A DNA stretch of 64,000 nucleotides from an uncultured Paracoccaceae bacterium (GCA_947500775.1 CANMTD010000003.1:372001-436000); one strand, 5' to 3'. Positions 44,063 through 53,181 are shown, numbered from the stretch's first letter. Numbers and translations are program-made. Notes: a model not told the origin generated them from the sequence alone.

Positions 44063-44638
44063 TCAGTTCAACGACTGGTGGACCTTTTCGGCCAATGCCA
44101 CATGTGGCAACGCCTCTTCGGCGACCCCGAAAAGGTCCTCCAGGAAATAGGCCGACAGCTCGGCCCGGTTCGACAGCGCCGATTTGCGGTAAATGCCCTG
44201 CGCCTGCTGACGGATCGTTGCCTCTGAGGTTTTGCGCAGGGCCGCGATTTCCTTCAGCGACATCCCCTTCAGCATCAGCCCGGCGATATCGGCCTCGGCC
44301 GGGGTCAGGCCCCAGGCGTCGAACTGCTGGCTGATCGCATCCGTCAGGCTGGACACCAGCCGGCGGCTTTGCCTGCGCCAGCTTTCGCCGTCGCGTCTGG
44401 CGCGTTCCAGATCGGCGTGCATGCCTGCGGTGTTGCGCTCCAGATCGGTCATCCGCAGGACCACCAGCGCGCTGGCCATCATCACGCCCACCAACAGGGC
44501 CGATTCGAAAAAATCCAGCGCCAGTTCGGCATTCCCGATCGGCCCCGGATCGACCAGCCGGTCCATCCCGACCAGAACGGCGGACAGGGCGGGCACGGCC
44601 AGCAGGCCCCATCGGCCAGCGTATTTAAGTCCGGACAT
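44063..44638 (-). CDS. Membrane-anchored LuxR-type HTH regulator
   Basis: Protein of 191 residues. Two N-terminal membrane helices (about 10-25 and 45-62) are followed by a charged probable coiled coil (about 65-100) and a C-terminal LuxR/GerE helix-turn-helix (about 108-165, GLTPAEADIAGLMLKGMSL then KEIAALRKTSEATIRQQA). There is no receiver or autoinducer domain, so the signal may come through the membrane segment. It is divergent from the CTERM protein gene at 44832 and may regulate it. The architecture is unusual but seen in Rhodobacterales. Confidence 0.85.
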   Translation of the reverse strand: MSGLKYAGRWGLLAVPALSAVLVGMDRLVDPGPIGNAELALDFFESALLVGVMMASALVVLRMTDLERNTAGMHADLERARRDGESWRRQSRRLVSSLTDAISQQFDAWGLTPAEADIAGLMLKGMSLKEIAALRKTSEATIRQQAQGIYRKSALSNRAELSAYFLEDLFGVAEEALPHVALAEKVHQSLN

Positions 44639-44831
44639 CTGTGTTTCTCCGCAGGATCAACAATAGACCGATCATAGGATGGCACCCGGCCGCAAATCCA
44701 TCCCACATCCGTTCGATACCGCATCGGGCGATCGGCAGAATTCCGCGATACGACACCGGTCGGATGGCCGGACCGGGCATTTCCCGCTTTCGTTCAGACA
44801 GAGCCATCCACACGAAAACGGAGACACCGTC

Positions 44832-45650
44832 ATGTTCAGACCCCTTGGCCTTTCCGCAGCCCTTGCCTGTCTGGTTTCCACGGCCGGGGCGGCGCCGGTC
44901 CTGCCGGATTTCACCACCGCCCTGTTTCCCGCCACCACTGCCATCAACCCCTATTTCCCGCTGACCGAAGGCACAAAGACCATCCTTGCGGCCAGGGGTG
45001 TCAACGCCGACGGCCCCTATTCGGAACGCAGCGAACTGACCAACATCGGCCCCGGCAGAACCATCCTTGGCGTGCAGACCACCGCCGTTCTGGACAAGGC
45101 CTATGAAGGTGACCTGCTGGTCGAGGAGACAACCGATTACTATGCCACCGACAGTATCGGCAACGTCTGGTACATGGGCGAGGATGTGACGAATTTCATC
45201 TATGACGACGATGGGAACCTGATCGAAACCAACGATGCCTCGTCCTGGATCGCGGGCATCGACGGCGCCCTGCCCGGCTGGATCATGCCCGCCGTCCCGA
45301 CCCAGGGGCTGTCCTATTTTCAGGAATTCGCCGCCGCCAACGATGCGCTGGACGAGGCGCTGATCTGGGCGGTCGGACAGACCGTCACCATCGACGGGCT
45401 GGGCGTTTTCAGCGACGTGCTGATCTCATTCGAAAGCACCTCGCTGGACCCCGAGGCGCGCGAATTCAAATATTACGCCCCGGGCATCGGGCTGATCCGC
45501 GCCGACGAAGGGCTGAACGCAGGCTATGCCAACCCCGAGCTGATATTCACCCTGTCACACCCCGCCCCGGTACCGATTCCGGCCGCCTTCCCGTTGTTAC
45601 TGGCTGGATTGGTGGGGGTGATGGTCATCGGGCGCCGTCGCAAAGCGTAA
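44832..45650 (+). CDS. Exported VPxPA-CTERM surface protein
   Basis: Protein of 272 residues with a signal peptide (about 1-20, ending AGAAP) and an exosortase sorting tail: VPIPAAFP (about 247), a hydrophobic helix, and the basic ending GRRRKA. The mature domain has many aspartates, tyrosines and glycines (DYYATDSIGNVWYMGEDV, about 115) without a family I can name. GGAGACACC precedes the chosen ATG. A strong terminator follows. It is the second CTERM protein in the window and sits opposite a membrane LuxR-type regulator. Confidence 0.82.
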   Translation: MFRPLGLSAALACLVSTAGAAPVLPDFTTALFPATTAINPYFPLTEGTKTILAARGVNADGPYSERSELTNIGPGRTILGVQTTAVLDKAYEGDLLVEETTDYYATDSIGNVWYMGEDVTNFIYDDDGNLIETNDASSWIAGIDGALPGWIMPAVPTQGLSYFQEFAAANDALDEALIWAVGQTVTIDGLGVFSDVLISFESTSLDPEAREFKYYAPGIGLIRADEGLNAGYANPELIFTLSHPAPVPIPAAFPLLLAGLVGVMVIGRRRKA

Positions 45651-45681
45651 ACTTCCAGGATGCGACATCCCTTTGGCCGGT

Positions 45682-45711
45682 CGGTCCGGGCAATGCTGCC
45701 CGGACCGTTTT
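45682..45711 (+). terminator. Rho-independent terminator between convergent genes
   Basis: A perfect 11-base-pair stem (CGGTCCGGGCA with TGCCCGGACCG), ATGC loop and T4, 31 bases after the CTERM gene. The 5'-nucleotidase gene ends 11 bases further on from the other strand. Confidence 0.9.
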
Positions 45712-45721
45712 CATTCTGGCA

Positions 45722-47284
45722 TCACTTCTTGACGATGCGCCCGTCCAGATAGGGCTGATACGGGCCTTTGGCCGCCAGGAATTCGGCGGTCACATCGGCC
45801 AGATCCGGGCCGAAGTCATAGGCGTTCTGCGCATCGCGGAACATCTTGTACCCATCCCCGCCGTTGCGGACATAGTTGTTGGACACCACGCCATACAGCT
45901 TTTCCAGATCGATCGGTGCGCCGCCCACCATCACGTCGCTGATGCGCGACCCGGCCGGTTGCGCCGCATCAAAGGCAAAGCTCATGCCCGCGACCTGCGG
46001 GAAACGACCGGCGCCTTCCTCGATCTGGCTGACACCGTTTTCCAATGCCTCGACGATCACGGCACCCGTCACCTGAAAGGTCGACAGCGTGTTCTGGAAC
46101 GGCAGCACGGTCAGCACCTCGCCCATGGTCACCGGACCCGCATCGATCGAGGCGCGGATACCGCCGCCGTTCTGAATGGCGATCTCGATCCCCTGATCCT
46201 TGACCCGGTCCAGCATGGCGTCGGCAATCAGGTTGCCCATGCTGCATTCCTCGGCCCGGCATACGGCACGTTCGCCACCGATGGCGACCTCTGTCTGGGC
46301 CACGACCTTCTGGCGGATTTCCTCCAGCGGGGCGGCGGCCTCGGCGATGCGCGCCTTGGTGACGTCGTCTTCGGTCACTGCGGCATCCATGATGATCGGT
46401 TCGCCCACGGCCTCGGTCAGCACACCCGCATCGTCGAAGGTCACGTTCAGCTCGCCCAGGAATTTACCATAGGCATAGGCCTGCACGATAGCGGTGTCGC
46501 CGACCATGGTGGGGTACGGCCCCTGCGCGCGGTCGGATGTGTTGCTGAGATAGGTGTTGGTATGGCCGCCGACGATCACGTCAACGCCGGTGGTTTCTGC
46601 CGCGACGCGCTGATCCACGCCGTAACCCGAATGGGACAGCACGATGATCTTGTTCACGCCCATTTCGGTCAGCTTGTCGACCTCGCCCTGCACCGCACCC
46701 ACCGGATCGGTGAAGATCACATTCGGCCCCGGGCTGGCCAGTTCATCGGTGTCCTGCGGCGTCAGGCCGATCAGGCCCAGCTTTTCGCCGCCGCGTTCGA
46801 TCACGGTGGATTTCGCCAGCTTGCCCGCCAGTTGCGCTTCGCCCGACACATCCGCGTTGGACATCAGCACCGGGAAATTCACCGCATCCATGAACCCGCT
46901 CAGCACCTCAGGGCCATCGTCGAATTCGTGGTTGCCCACGGTCATCGCGTCATAGCCCATCTTGTTCATCATCTCGGCGGCCAGTTTACCCTTGTAATAG
47001 GTGTAAAACAGCGTGCCCTGAAACTGATCCCCGCCATCCACAAGGATGGAGTTGTTGGTGCGGGCGCGCGCCGCCTCCAGCGCGGTTACCAGACGGGCCG
47101 ACCCACCGAAACATTTGCCTTCGGTGTTGTCTTCGGCCGAACAGCCACTGTCGTATTTCGAGATGGGCTCGAACCGGGCGTGAAAATCGTTGGTATGCAG
47201 AATGGTCAGCGAATAATCCGCCGATGCCGCCCCTGCGGATACCGCCAAGGCAAGCGCCGTTGTTGAAAGAAAGCGAATAGACAT
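45722..47284 (-). CDS. Periplasmic 5'-nucleotidase / metallophosphatase (UshA/CpdB-like)
   Basis: Exported two-domain enzyme of 520 residues: signal peptide (about 1-22, ASADY), metallophosphatase domain with ILHTNDFHARFEP (about 27), DGGDQFQGTLF (about 82), GNHEFDDG (about 117) and GGHTNTYLS (about 242), then the C-terminal nucleotidase domain with QNGGGIRASIDAGPVTMGE (about 370) and RNGGDGYKMF. It hydrolyses nucleotides to release nucleoside and phosphate outside the inner membrane. The start is chosen for the GGGAGAG ribosome site; a longer frame lacks one. It supports phosphate and nucleoside scavenging. Confidence 0.93.
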   Translation of the reverse strand: MSIRFLSTTALALAVSAGAASADYSLTILHTNDFHARFEPISKYDSGCSAEDNTEGKCFGGSARLVTALEAARARTNNSILVDGGDQFQGTLFYTYYKGKLAAEMMNKMGYDAMTVGNHEFDDGPEVLSGFMDAVNFPVLMSNADVSGEAQLAGKLAKSTVIERGGEKLGLIGLTPQDTDELASPGPNVIFTDPVGAVQGEVDKLTEMGVNKIIVLSHSGYGVDQRVAAETTGVDVIVGGHTNTYLSNTSDRAQGPYPTMVGDTAIVQAYAYGKFLGELNVTFDDAGVLTEAVGEPIIMDAAVTEDDVTKARIAEAAAPLEEIRQKVVAQTEVAIGGERAVCRAEECSMGNLIADAMLDRVKDQGIEIAIQNGGGIRASIDAGPVTMGEVLTVLPFQNTLSTFQVTGAVIVEALENGVSQIEEGAGRFPQVAGMSFAFDAAQPAGSRISDVMVGGAPIDLEKLYGVVSNNYVRNGGDGYKMFRDAQNAYDFGPDLADVTAEFLAAKGPYQPYLDGRIVKK

Positions 47285-47425
47285 GGAACTCTCCCGTTGA
47301 TTTCTGACCATAGATTGGCCCCCCCGCACGGGGGAGTCAAAGGGCGACTGTCACAGAAACGACATACACGCGAAATTCCCCCACAACTGACTGTTTTCAA
47401 GGCGGGAAAGCCGCATTCCCCAGGG

Positions 47426-48016
47426 TCAACACGGCGCCTTGCACGTCCAGTTTTGACAGATGGTGCGCGCCATCAGATCGCAATCCGCATCCAGATTGCG
47501 GGTGATCAGGTGCATCCAGGCCACCCCCATGATGATGTCGGCAGCCGTGTCGATGTTCAGATCAGGCTGCACCTCGTTACGGGTTTTCGCCCGCTCGATC
47601 ATCATCCTGATCCCCTCCCGGCGTTCGTCGCGGTATCCGGCAAGGGCCTGCGCGACGTCCTCTTCGATCTGGGCGGCAGCAATCAGAAGGCGGAACAAAT
47701 CCCCTTCGGGCGTCGACCAGAATGCGAACAGCGCGGCAAACAGATGCGACAGGTCGGAGTGCAGGCTGCCGGTGTCGGGATGCCGGAAATCGCCCTTGCG
47801 CCGTTTATAGACCGCCAGAATCAACCGCCCCCGCGATGGCCACCACCGGTACAGCGTCGCCTTGCCCGCCCGGGCGCGTTTGGCCACGGCCTCCATCGTC
47901 AGGGCGTGAAACCCTTTTTCGGCCAGGATCGCTTCGGCGGCATCCAGAACGGCGGCTTCGGTTTCGGGGTTCCGGCGCGCGCCGATGGACACACGCATAT
48001 TTTCAGGCGACGACAC
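47426..48016 (-). CDS. TetR family transcriptional regulator
   Basis: Repressor-type regulator of 196 residues with an N-terminal TetR helix-turn-helix (LDAAEAILAEKGFHALTMEAV then AKRARAGKATLYRWW, about 30-66) and a ligand-binding C-terminal half. A GTG start at 48016 is preferred because AGAGGAGA stands five bases upstream; an ATG at 47998 is the alternative. It is divergent from a small membrane protein gene. A pair of AACGGAACG repeats and an AACG-GAT-CGTT dyad lie between them, so self-regulation is likely. Confidence 0.9.
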   Translation of the reverse strand: MSSPENMRVSIGARRNPETEAAVLDAAEAILAEKGFHALTMEAVAKRARAGKATLYRWWPSRGRLILAVYKRRKGDFRHPDTGSLHSDLSHLFAALFAFWSTPEGDLFRLLIAAAQIEEDVAQALAGYRDERREGIRMMIERAKTRNEVQPDLNIDTAADIIMGVAWMHLITRNLDADCDLMARTICQNWTCKAPC

Positions 48017-48034
48017 GGTTTCTCCTCTTGCCAC

Positions 48035-48065
48035 AACGGAACGGATCGTTCATATAAACGGAACG
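48035..48065. promoter_or_regulatory. Candidate TetR operator region
   Basis: Two direct copies of AACGGAACG (48035-48043 and 48057-48065) are 22 bases, about two helical turns, apart. Between them are the dyads AACG-GAT-CGTT (48040-48050) and GTT-CATATA-AAC (48048-48059). The cluster overlaps the start region of the tetR gene and precedes the divergent small gene. Confidence 0.45.
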
Positions 48066-48087
48066 CCCCGTATCGATGGAGATTGCC

Positions 48088-48306
48088 ATGTCCACCCCCG
48101 CCCGTAAACCCTCGCGCCTGCGCTTTGCTATATTTGTCTTTCTGGGGGTCTACCCCCTGGTGACGCTGATCTCCTATCTGATCGGGCCGCTGGTCGGGCA
48201 TCTGCCGATCTGGGAACGCAATCTGGTGACCGTGCCGATCATCGTGGTGTCGATGGTCTGGGTCATCATTCCCCAGATTCAAATGCGCTTGGCGCGTTGG
48301 ATGTGA
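48088..48306 (+). CDS. Small inner-membrane protein, function unknown
   Basis: Predicted membrane protein of 72 residues with two helices (about 13-35 and 47-65) and a basic N-terminus (MSTPARKPSRLR). It resembles small DUF2798-like membrane proteins, but I cannot assign a function. TGGAGAT supports the start at 48088; ATG at 48076 is also in frame. It is divergent from the TetR gene and is a plausible target of it. Confidence 0.68.
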   Translation: MSTPARKPSRLRFAIFVFLGVYPLVTLISYLIGPLVGHLPIWERNLVTVPIIVVSMVWVIIPQIQMRLARWM

Positions 48307-48360
48307 CCCAGGGCGCGCAACGGGATTGACCCGGCACAGGATGCAAGGCATCACCACCCC

Positions 48361-48699
48361 ATGCTGATTTACAAGATTTTCCGCCGCCCCGAATGGGATG
48401 CGTTCCGCGCCGCCGGCACCACCGATGGCGCGCCCGTGGATCTGGCCGATGGCTTTATCCATTTTTCGACCGCCAAACAGGTGACCGAAACCGCGGCCAA
48501 GCACTTCAACACCGAAAGCGATCTGGTGCTGGTGGCCTTTCAGCCCGATGCGATGGGCGATGCGTTGAAATGGGAACCCTCGCGCGGGGGCGCGCTGTTT
48601 CCGCATCTCTATCGCGCGCTGCGGCTGGACGAGGTTATCTGGGACAAATCCCTGCCGCTGGGCGCCACTGGTCACATCTTTCCCGAAGGTGTTGTATGA
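48361..48699 (+). CDS. DUF952 family protein
   Basis: Small cytoplasmic protein of 112 residues. The DUF952 pattern is recognisable: [15 protein letters not shown] at the N-terminus, [15 protein letters not shown] (about 27-41), [20 protein letters not shown], then [18 protein letters not shown] (about 74). The family resembles ADP-ribosyltransferase-like folds but its role is unproven. The stop overlaps the pyrD start (ATGA), so the genes are coupled. Confidence 0.88.
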   Translation: MLIYKIFRRPEWDAFRAAGTTDGAPVDLADGFIHFSTAKQVTETAAKHFNTESDLVLVAFQPDAMGDALKWEPSRGGALFPHLYRALRLDEVIWDKSLPLGATGHIFPEGVV

Positions 48700-49754
48700 G
48701 CATGGCCGAACGGCTGGGCCTGTGCCTGCTGCACCGGTTCGATCCCGAACGCGCGCATGGCCTGTCGATCCGCGCCCTGAACATGGGGCTGGCGCCCCTG
48801 CCCGGCCCCGTCACCAGCCCGCGTCTGGCCACTGCGCTGGCCGGTCTGTCGCTGCCCAATCCGGTCGGACTGGCCGCCGGGTACGACAAGAACGCCGAGG
48901 CTCTGGCCCCCCTGTCGCGCGCCGGGTTCGGGTTTATCGAGGTCGGCGCCGCCACCCCCCGCCCGCAACCGGGCAACCCGCGCCCGCGCCTGTTCCGGCT
49001 GACGCAGGACCGCGCGGTGATCAACCGTTTCGGGTTCAACAATCAGGGGATGCAGGCCATCGGCGAACGGCTGGCCCGCCGCCCCGCCGACGCCGTGATC
49101 GGCCTGAACCTTGGCGCCAACAAGGACAGCGCGGACCGCGCTGGTGATTTTGCCCGCGTCCTGACCCATTGCGGCGCCCATCTGGATTTCGCGACCGTCA
49201 ACGTTTCCTCCCCCAACACCGAACGGCTGCGCGACCTGCAGGGGCGCGCGGCGCTGAGCGCACTGTTGTCGGGGGTGATGGCGGCGCGGGATGCGCTGGC
49301 CAGACCCATCCCGGTCTTTCTGAAAATCGCCCCCGATCTGAACGGGGATGAACTGGCCGAGATTGCCGAGGTCGCGACAGCCAGCGGCGTGGCCGCGATC
49401 ATCGCCACCAACACCACCCTGTCCCGCGACGGGCTAACCAGCGCCGACCGGGATCAGGCGGGGGGCCTGTCCGGCGCACCGCTGTTTGAAAAATCCACCC
49501 GCGTGCTGGCGCAACTGTCGCGACTGACCGGCGGCACCCTGCCGCTGATCGGCGTGGGCGGCATCGGATCACCCGAACAGGCCTATGCCAAGATCCGCGC
49601 CGGGGCCAGCGCCGTACAACTGTATTCGGCGATGGTCTATCAGGGCATGTCGCTGGTGCCCCGGATCGCGCATGGGCTGGACGATCTGCTGGCGCGGGAC
49701 GGCTTTTCCAATGTGGCCGACGCGGTCGGCACCGGAACAGGAGACTGGCTATGA
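48696..49754 (+). CDS. pyrD: Dihydroorotate dehydrogenase (quinone), class 2
   Basis: Membrane-associated flavoenzyme of 352 residues that oxidises dihydroorotate to orotate in pyrimidine synthesis, passing electrons to quinone. Features are the N-terminal membrane-association helix (about 5-30), [13 protein letters not shown] (about 62), [20 protein letters not shown] (about 84), RFGFNNQGM, and the catalytic serine in NVSSPNT (about 178). FLKIAPDL and GVGGIGS complete the FMN barrel. It overlaps both neighbours by 4 bases, forming a DUF952-pyrD-arsC-like operon. Confidence 0.96.
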   Translation: MSMAERLGLCLLHRFDPERAHGLSIRALNMGLAPLPGPVTSPRLATALAGLSLPNPVGLAAGYDKNAEALAPLSRAGFGFIEVGAATPRPQPGNPRPRLFRLTQDRAVINRFGFNNQGMQAIGERLARRPADAVIGLNLGANKDSADRAGDFARVLTHCGAHLDFATVNVSSPNTERLRDLQGRAALSALLSGVMAARDALARPIPVFLKIAPDLNGDELAEIAEVATASGVAAIIATNTTLSRDGLTSADRDQAGGLSGAPLFEKSTRVLAQLSRLTGGTLPLIGVGGIGSPEQAYAKIRAGASAVQLYSAMVYQGMSLVPRIAHGLDDLLARDGFSNVADAVGTGTGDWL

Positions 49755-50098
49755 GCGACGTCATCATCTGGCACAATCCCCGCTGTTCGAAATCCCGCGA
49801 AACGCTGGCCCTGCTGCAGGAAAACGGCGTGACCCCGCAGGTGCGCCGCTATCTGGACGACCCACCGACAGCGGATGAAATCACCGCCGCCCTGACCGCG
49901 TTGCAGGTGAATGCCGCCGCGATGATGCGCACCAAGGACGCCCGGTTTTCCGACCTTGGGCTGACCCCGGATATGGACAACGATAAACTGATCGCGGCCA
50001 TGGCCGCCCATCCGGCCCTGATCGAACGCCCCATCGTTTTCAAAGGCGACAAGGCCGCCATCGGACGCCCGCCCGCCGCCGTTCTGGATATCCTCTGA
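49751..50098 (+). CDS. ArsC family (glutaredoxin-like) reductase
   Basis: Thioredoxin-fold protein of 115 residues. The active-site cysteine is in [12 protein letters not shown] (Cys12), and the arsenate-reductase-type region LMRTKDA-like ([16 protein letters not shown], about 55) and [17 protein letters not shown] (about 92) are typical. It could reduce arsenate with glutathione, but many family members have other roles, and no other ars genes are here. Coupled to pyrD by an ATGA overlap. Confidence 0.85.
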   Translation: MSDVIIWHNPRCSKSRETLALLQENGVTPQVRRYLDDPPTADEITAALTALQVNAAAMMRTKDARFSDLGLTPDMDNDKLIAAMAAHPALIERPIVFKGDKAAIGRPPAAVLDIL

Positions 50099-50189
50099 AC
50101 GGCAGCACCACCTTGCCGCCGGGTCCACGGACACGCAGTGCCCCCAACAAAAGCGTGCGCCGTCAGGCGCTCAATCTGGTCAAACCCGG

Positions 50190-51521
50190 CTAGCCGTGCG
50201 CAGGGCTGTCGGCCTCGGCCTCCAGCGCCGGGTACCGCAGGCCCAGAAGAACCCCGCGCGCAACGAATGAGATCAGCAGCGCCAGCCACAGCCCGTGATT
50301 GTCAAACGCCGGGATCAGCACCGCAATCGAGATGCAGTACAGCACGAATGTCACCACCATCGAATTGCGCATGTCCACCGACCGCGTCGCCCCGATGAAT
50401 ATCCCGTCGAACATCCACGCGGCCACCCCCAGAAGCGGCGCCAGAACCATATAGATCAGATAGCCCCGCGCCTCGGCCCGGACCTCGGGCGCGGTGGTCA
50501 TCACGTCGATGATCGTGGTGCCGAACAGGGCAAAGGCCACCGACAGCACGCCCACGCAGATCAACGACCACATCCCGGTCAGCTGCGCGCTGCGCCGCAG
50601 CCTGTCCCGCGCCCGCGCGCCCATCGCCTGCCCCACCAGCGTTTCGGCGGCAAAGGCGAAACCGTCCAGCGCATAGGCGGTGATGAACAGGAATTGCAGC
50701 AATATCTGATTGGCCGCCAGCGGCACATCGCCAAAACCCGACCCGAAGAACATGAAGGAAACGAAAATCGCCTCCAACAGCACCGACCGGATCAGGATAT
50801 CGCTGTTGACCTTGGCCATCCGGGTCAGACGCGCCGCATTGAACACCCGCGGGCGGTCGCGCCATGCGGCCCCCCGAAACGCGTCGCGGCACATCCACAG
50901 GCCCAGCGCCGCCCCAGACCATTCGGCCAGAAACGTGGCGAAGGCCACCCCTTCGACACCCCAGTCGAACCCCAGCACGAAGATCAGGTCCAGAACGATG
51001 TTCAGCCCGTTCATCCACAGCTGCAGCACGAACACCGCGCGGGTGCGTTCCAGCGCGATCAGCCATCCGGTGATCCCGTACAGGGCAATCGCCGCAGGGG
51101 CCGAAAAGATGCGAATCTGCATATAGTCGCGGGCCAGCGCCTCGACCTCGGGGCTGGCGGGGGCCACCTGAAACGCCCCCCAGAACAGCGGCACCTGCAC
51201 CGCGATCAGGGTGAACCCGGCGGCAAAGGCAATCAACAGGGCGCGCGACAGCATTGCCGCCACCTCGGCCGTATCGCCAGCACCATGGGCCTGACTGGTC
51301 AGCCCGACGGTGCCCATGCGCAGAAACCCGAAGACCCAGTAAATCGCCGTCAGGATGATCGCGCCGATCCCGACCGCACCAATCGGGGCCGCCTGCCCCA
51401 ACTGCCCGACGACGCCGGTATCGACCGCGCCAAGAATGGGCACCGTGGCATTCGACAGAACGATCGGCAAGGCGATGTTCAGAACCCGCCGGTGGGTCAG
51501 TTCGGGCGCGGCCTCAGCCAT
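50190..51521 (-). CDS. MATE family efflux transporter (DinF-like)
   Basis: Inner-membrane sodium- or proton-coupled exporter of 443 residues with 12 predicted helices. The N-terminus LNIALPIVLSNATVPILGAV and GMRMGTVGLTSQAHGAGD-like motif (GFLRMGTVGLTSQAHG, about 66) are typical of DinF/NorM-type MATE proteins. It overlaps the upstream thioesterase gene by 8 bases and follows a second thioesterase gene, forming a three-gene operon. The exported compound is unknown. Confidence 0.93.
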   Translation of the reverse strand: MAEAAPELTHRRVLNIALPIVLSNATVPILGAVDTGVVGQLGQAAPIGAVGIGAIILTAIYWVFGFLRMGTVGLTSQAHGAGDTAEVAAMLSRALLIAFAAGFTLIAVQVPLFWGAFQVAPASPEVEALARDYMQIRIFSAPAAIALYGITGWLIALERTRAVFVLQLWMNGLNIVLDLIFVLGFDWGVEGVAFATFLAEWSGAALGLWMCRDAFRGAAWRDRPRVFNAARLTRMAKVNSDILIRSVLLEAIFVSFMFFGSGFGDVPLAANQILLQFLFITAYALDGFAFAAETLVGQAMGARARDRLRRSAQLTGMWSLICVGVLSVAFALFGTTIIDVMTTAPEVRAEARGYLIYMVLAPLLGVAAWMFDGIFIGATRSVDMRNSMVVTFVLYCISIAVLIPAFDNHGLWLALLISFVARGVLLGLRYPALEAEADSPAHG

Positions 51522-52023
51522 TGCGCGATGGCATCAGGAAATGACCGGTCGCCTGTGCGAACAGACGCGCGCGATTATCCTGCCACGCCTCGACATGAAC
51601 ACTGGCATAGCGCCGCCCCGACCGGTTGATCCGCGCCCGCGCATAGGCATCGCGCGGCAGGCCCGAGCGCAGGTAATCCACCGTGAAATCAATCGTCTTG
51701 GGAATCTTCGGCAATGTCTCGGGTGTCAGGGTCGCCGGGTCCAATGCCCCGCTTTCCATGTCCTCCCACATCAGCGACCAGCTGAGCTCCAGAATCGCCG
51801 TCACCTCCAGAAAGGCCGCCGTCACCCCGCCGTGCAGCGCCGGCAGCATCGGATTGCCGATCAGCTTGTCGTCGAACGGCAGAACCGCAGTCAGCTCATC
51901 CCCCCGGCGTTCCAGCGTGATCCCCAGAAACCGGATATAGGGCACCCCCTGCACAAGCGCCGACAGCGCCGCATCCCGGCGCTGTTTCACAACCTGTACC
52001 GGCTCGGGTCTGGGGCGGTTCAT
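51514..52023 (-). CDS. PaaI-type hotdog thioesterase, second copy
   Basis: Single-hotdog protein of 169 residues with the LIGNPMLPALHGGVTAAFLE segment (about 57-76), where PaaI enzymes carry the HGG catalytic helix. It probably hydrolyses acyl-CoA thioesters. It overlaps the neighbouring thioesterase by 4 bases and the MATE gene by 8. The insert GALDPATLTPETLPKIPKTI (about 95) is not in its neighbour, so the two may have different substrates. Confidence 0.85.
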   Translation of the reverse strand: MNRPRPEPVQVVKQRRDAALSALVQGVPYIRFLGITLERRGDELTAVLPFDDKLIGNPMLPALHGGVTAAFLEVTAILELSWSLMWEDMESGALDPATLTPETLPKIPKTIDFTVDYLRSGLPRDAYARARINRSGRRYASVHVEAWQDNRARLFAQATGHFLMPSRNG

Positions 52024-52463
52024 GTCGCCGCCCCCTCTGTCCGTTCCACGGTAAAGGCACCGGTTGCCGCCGCCACCGGGTTGTCCTGATCCTCGTCCAT
52101 CGCGGTGGCCCGCACAAAGGCCACAGACCGGGTCACATGATAACATTCGGCGCGCGCCGTGATCCGCTGACCGGGTGTGGCCGCCCGCATGTAATCGATC
52201 CGCAGATCGATGGTCGCCGTGATCCCCGACGCCTGCGGGTGGCACATGACCGCGGCCCCGCCGCAGGTATCCATCAACGCCGACACCGCCCCGCCGTGAA
52301 TCACCCCCGTGCGCGGATCGCCGATCAGCCGTTCGTCATAGGGCATCGAGATTTCGGCCACCCCGTCCGCGATCTTTTCCAATCGCATCGACAGGGCATG
52401 CGCATGGGGAAGCGCCTCGATCATCTGCTGGGCCAGCTTGGCTATATCCTCGGTCATGCGCAT
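52020..52463 (-). CDS. PaaI-type hotdog thioesterase, first copy
   Basis: Single-hotdog acyl-CoA thioesterase-like protein of 147 residues. The family motif is DPRTGVIHGGAVSALMDTCG (about 49-68), followed by DLRIDYMRAATPG (about 86). It is the first gene of the thioesterase-thioesterase-MATE operon. Two in-frame ATGs (52463, 52457) are near the AGGGACAGGGA ribosome site; 52457 has the better spacing. Divergent from the MerR genes of the beta-oxidation cluster. Confidence 0.87.
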   Translation of the reverse strand: MRMTEDIAKLAQQMIEALPHAHALSMRLEKIADGVAEISMPYDERLIGDPRTGVIHGGAVSALMDTCGGAAVMCHPQASGITATIDLRIDYMRAATPGQRITARAECYHVTRSVAFVRATAMDEDQDNPVAAATGAFTVERTEGAAT

Positions 52464-52613
52464 TCCCTGTCCCTTTGCCGAAAGTTATTCAGTCAACTCA
52501 GACCACCTTCAAGCGGAAAAAGGTTGGACCTGAAACCGTGACGTAGTGGCAAAGGCGTTTGCACCCCCCCCCGCAACCCGATAGTCTGGTTCAAAAGACG
52601 AAAGTGTACGGCC

Positions 52614-52982
52614 ATGCCAGATCAACGCCTTACCTTCAAAGAGATGTGCGCCAAGTTCGATGTAACGCCGCGCACGCTGCGCTACTACGAATACATAGAA
52701 CTGCTGCAGCCTGAGAAAGAAGGCAGATCCCGTTTCTACCTGTCACGCGAAATTGCGCGCATGACCCTGATTTTGCGGGGCCGCAGATTCGGCTTCAGCC
52801 TTGAAGAAATCCGCCAATGGCTGGAAATCTATGAACACGAAGGCACCAGCGCCCAGATGGAGGCATGGACCCAGCTTGCCGACCGGCAGCTGGATGCCTT
52901 GAGGGAACAGCAGGATCAGCTGGCGACCACCATCAAAGAGCTTCAAAACCTGCGCGACAGTGTTGGCAGCGCGAAAAAGTGA
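52614..52982 (+). CDS. MerR family regulator, first of two
   Basis: DNA-binding protein of 122 residues. The N-terminal winged HTH (TFKEMCAKFDVTPRTLRYYE, about 7-26) is MerR-type, followed by [20 protein letters not shown] (about 55) and a C-terminal coiled coil (about 80-118). There are no metal-binding cysteines, so it is not a metal sensor. It resembles the regulators that sit next to fatty-acid or branched-chain acyl-CoA genes. A paralogue follows at 53182. Confidence 0.88.
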   Translation: MPDQRLTFKEMCAKFDVTPRTLRYYEYIELLQPEKEGRSRFYLSREIARMTLILRGRRFGFSLEEIRQWLEIYEHEGTSAQMEAWTQLADRQLDALREQQDQLATTIKELQNLRDSVGSAKK

Positions 52983-53061
52983 CTTTTCACGTGGGACCGT
53001 CGGGCAACGGGCGGTTTAACCAACGGAAAAGACAAGAAAGATCAGCGTCCCGGTACTGACA

Positions 53062-53124
53062 TGACGTCAAATGAATTGTGACGTCACGTTATGTTTACGT
53101 GCGCGTCAACTTTAGCTGTATGAT
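53062..53124 (+). promoter_or_regulatory. Candidate MerR-type promoter with 19-base spacer and TGACGTCA sites
   Basis: TTTACG (53094-53099) and TATGAT (53119-53124) are separated by 19 bases, the long spacer typical of MerR-controlled promoters. The dyad GTTTACGT-GC-GCGTCAAC (53093-53110) overlaps the -35. Two further palindromes TGACGTCA (53062-53069, 53079-53086) lie 17 bases apart upstream. The promoter would drive the second MerR gene and the acyl-CoA dehydrogenase. Confidence 0.55.
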
Positions 53125-53181
53125 ATTGTCAGTGCGGGGCCACAGCGAAATTTGAACCCGCGATCAGGGAGGTGTTCGCAA

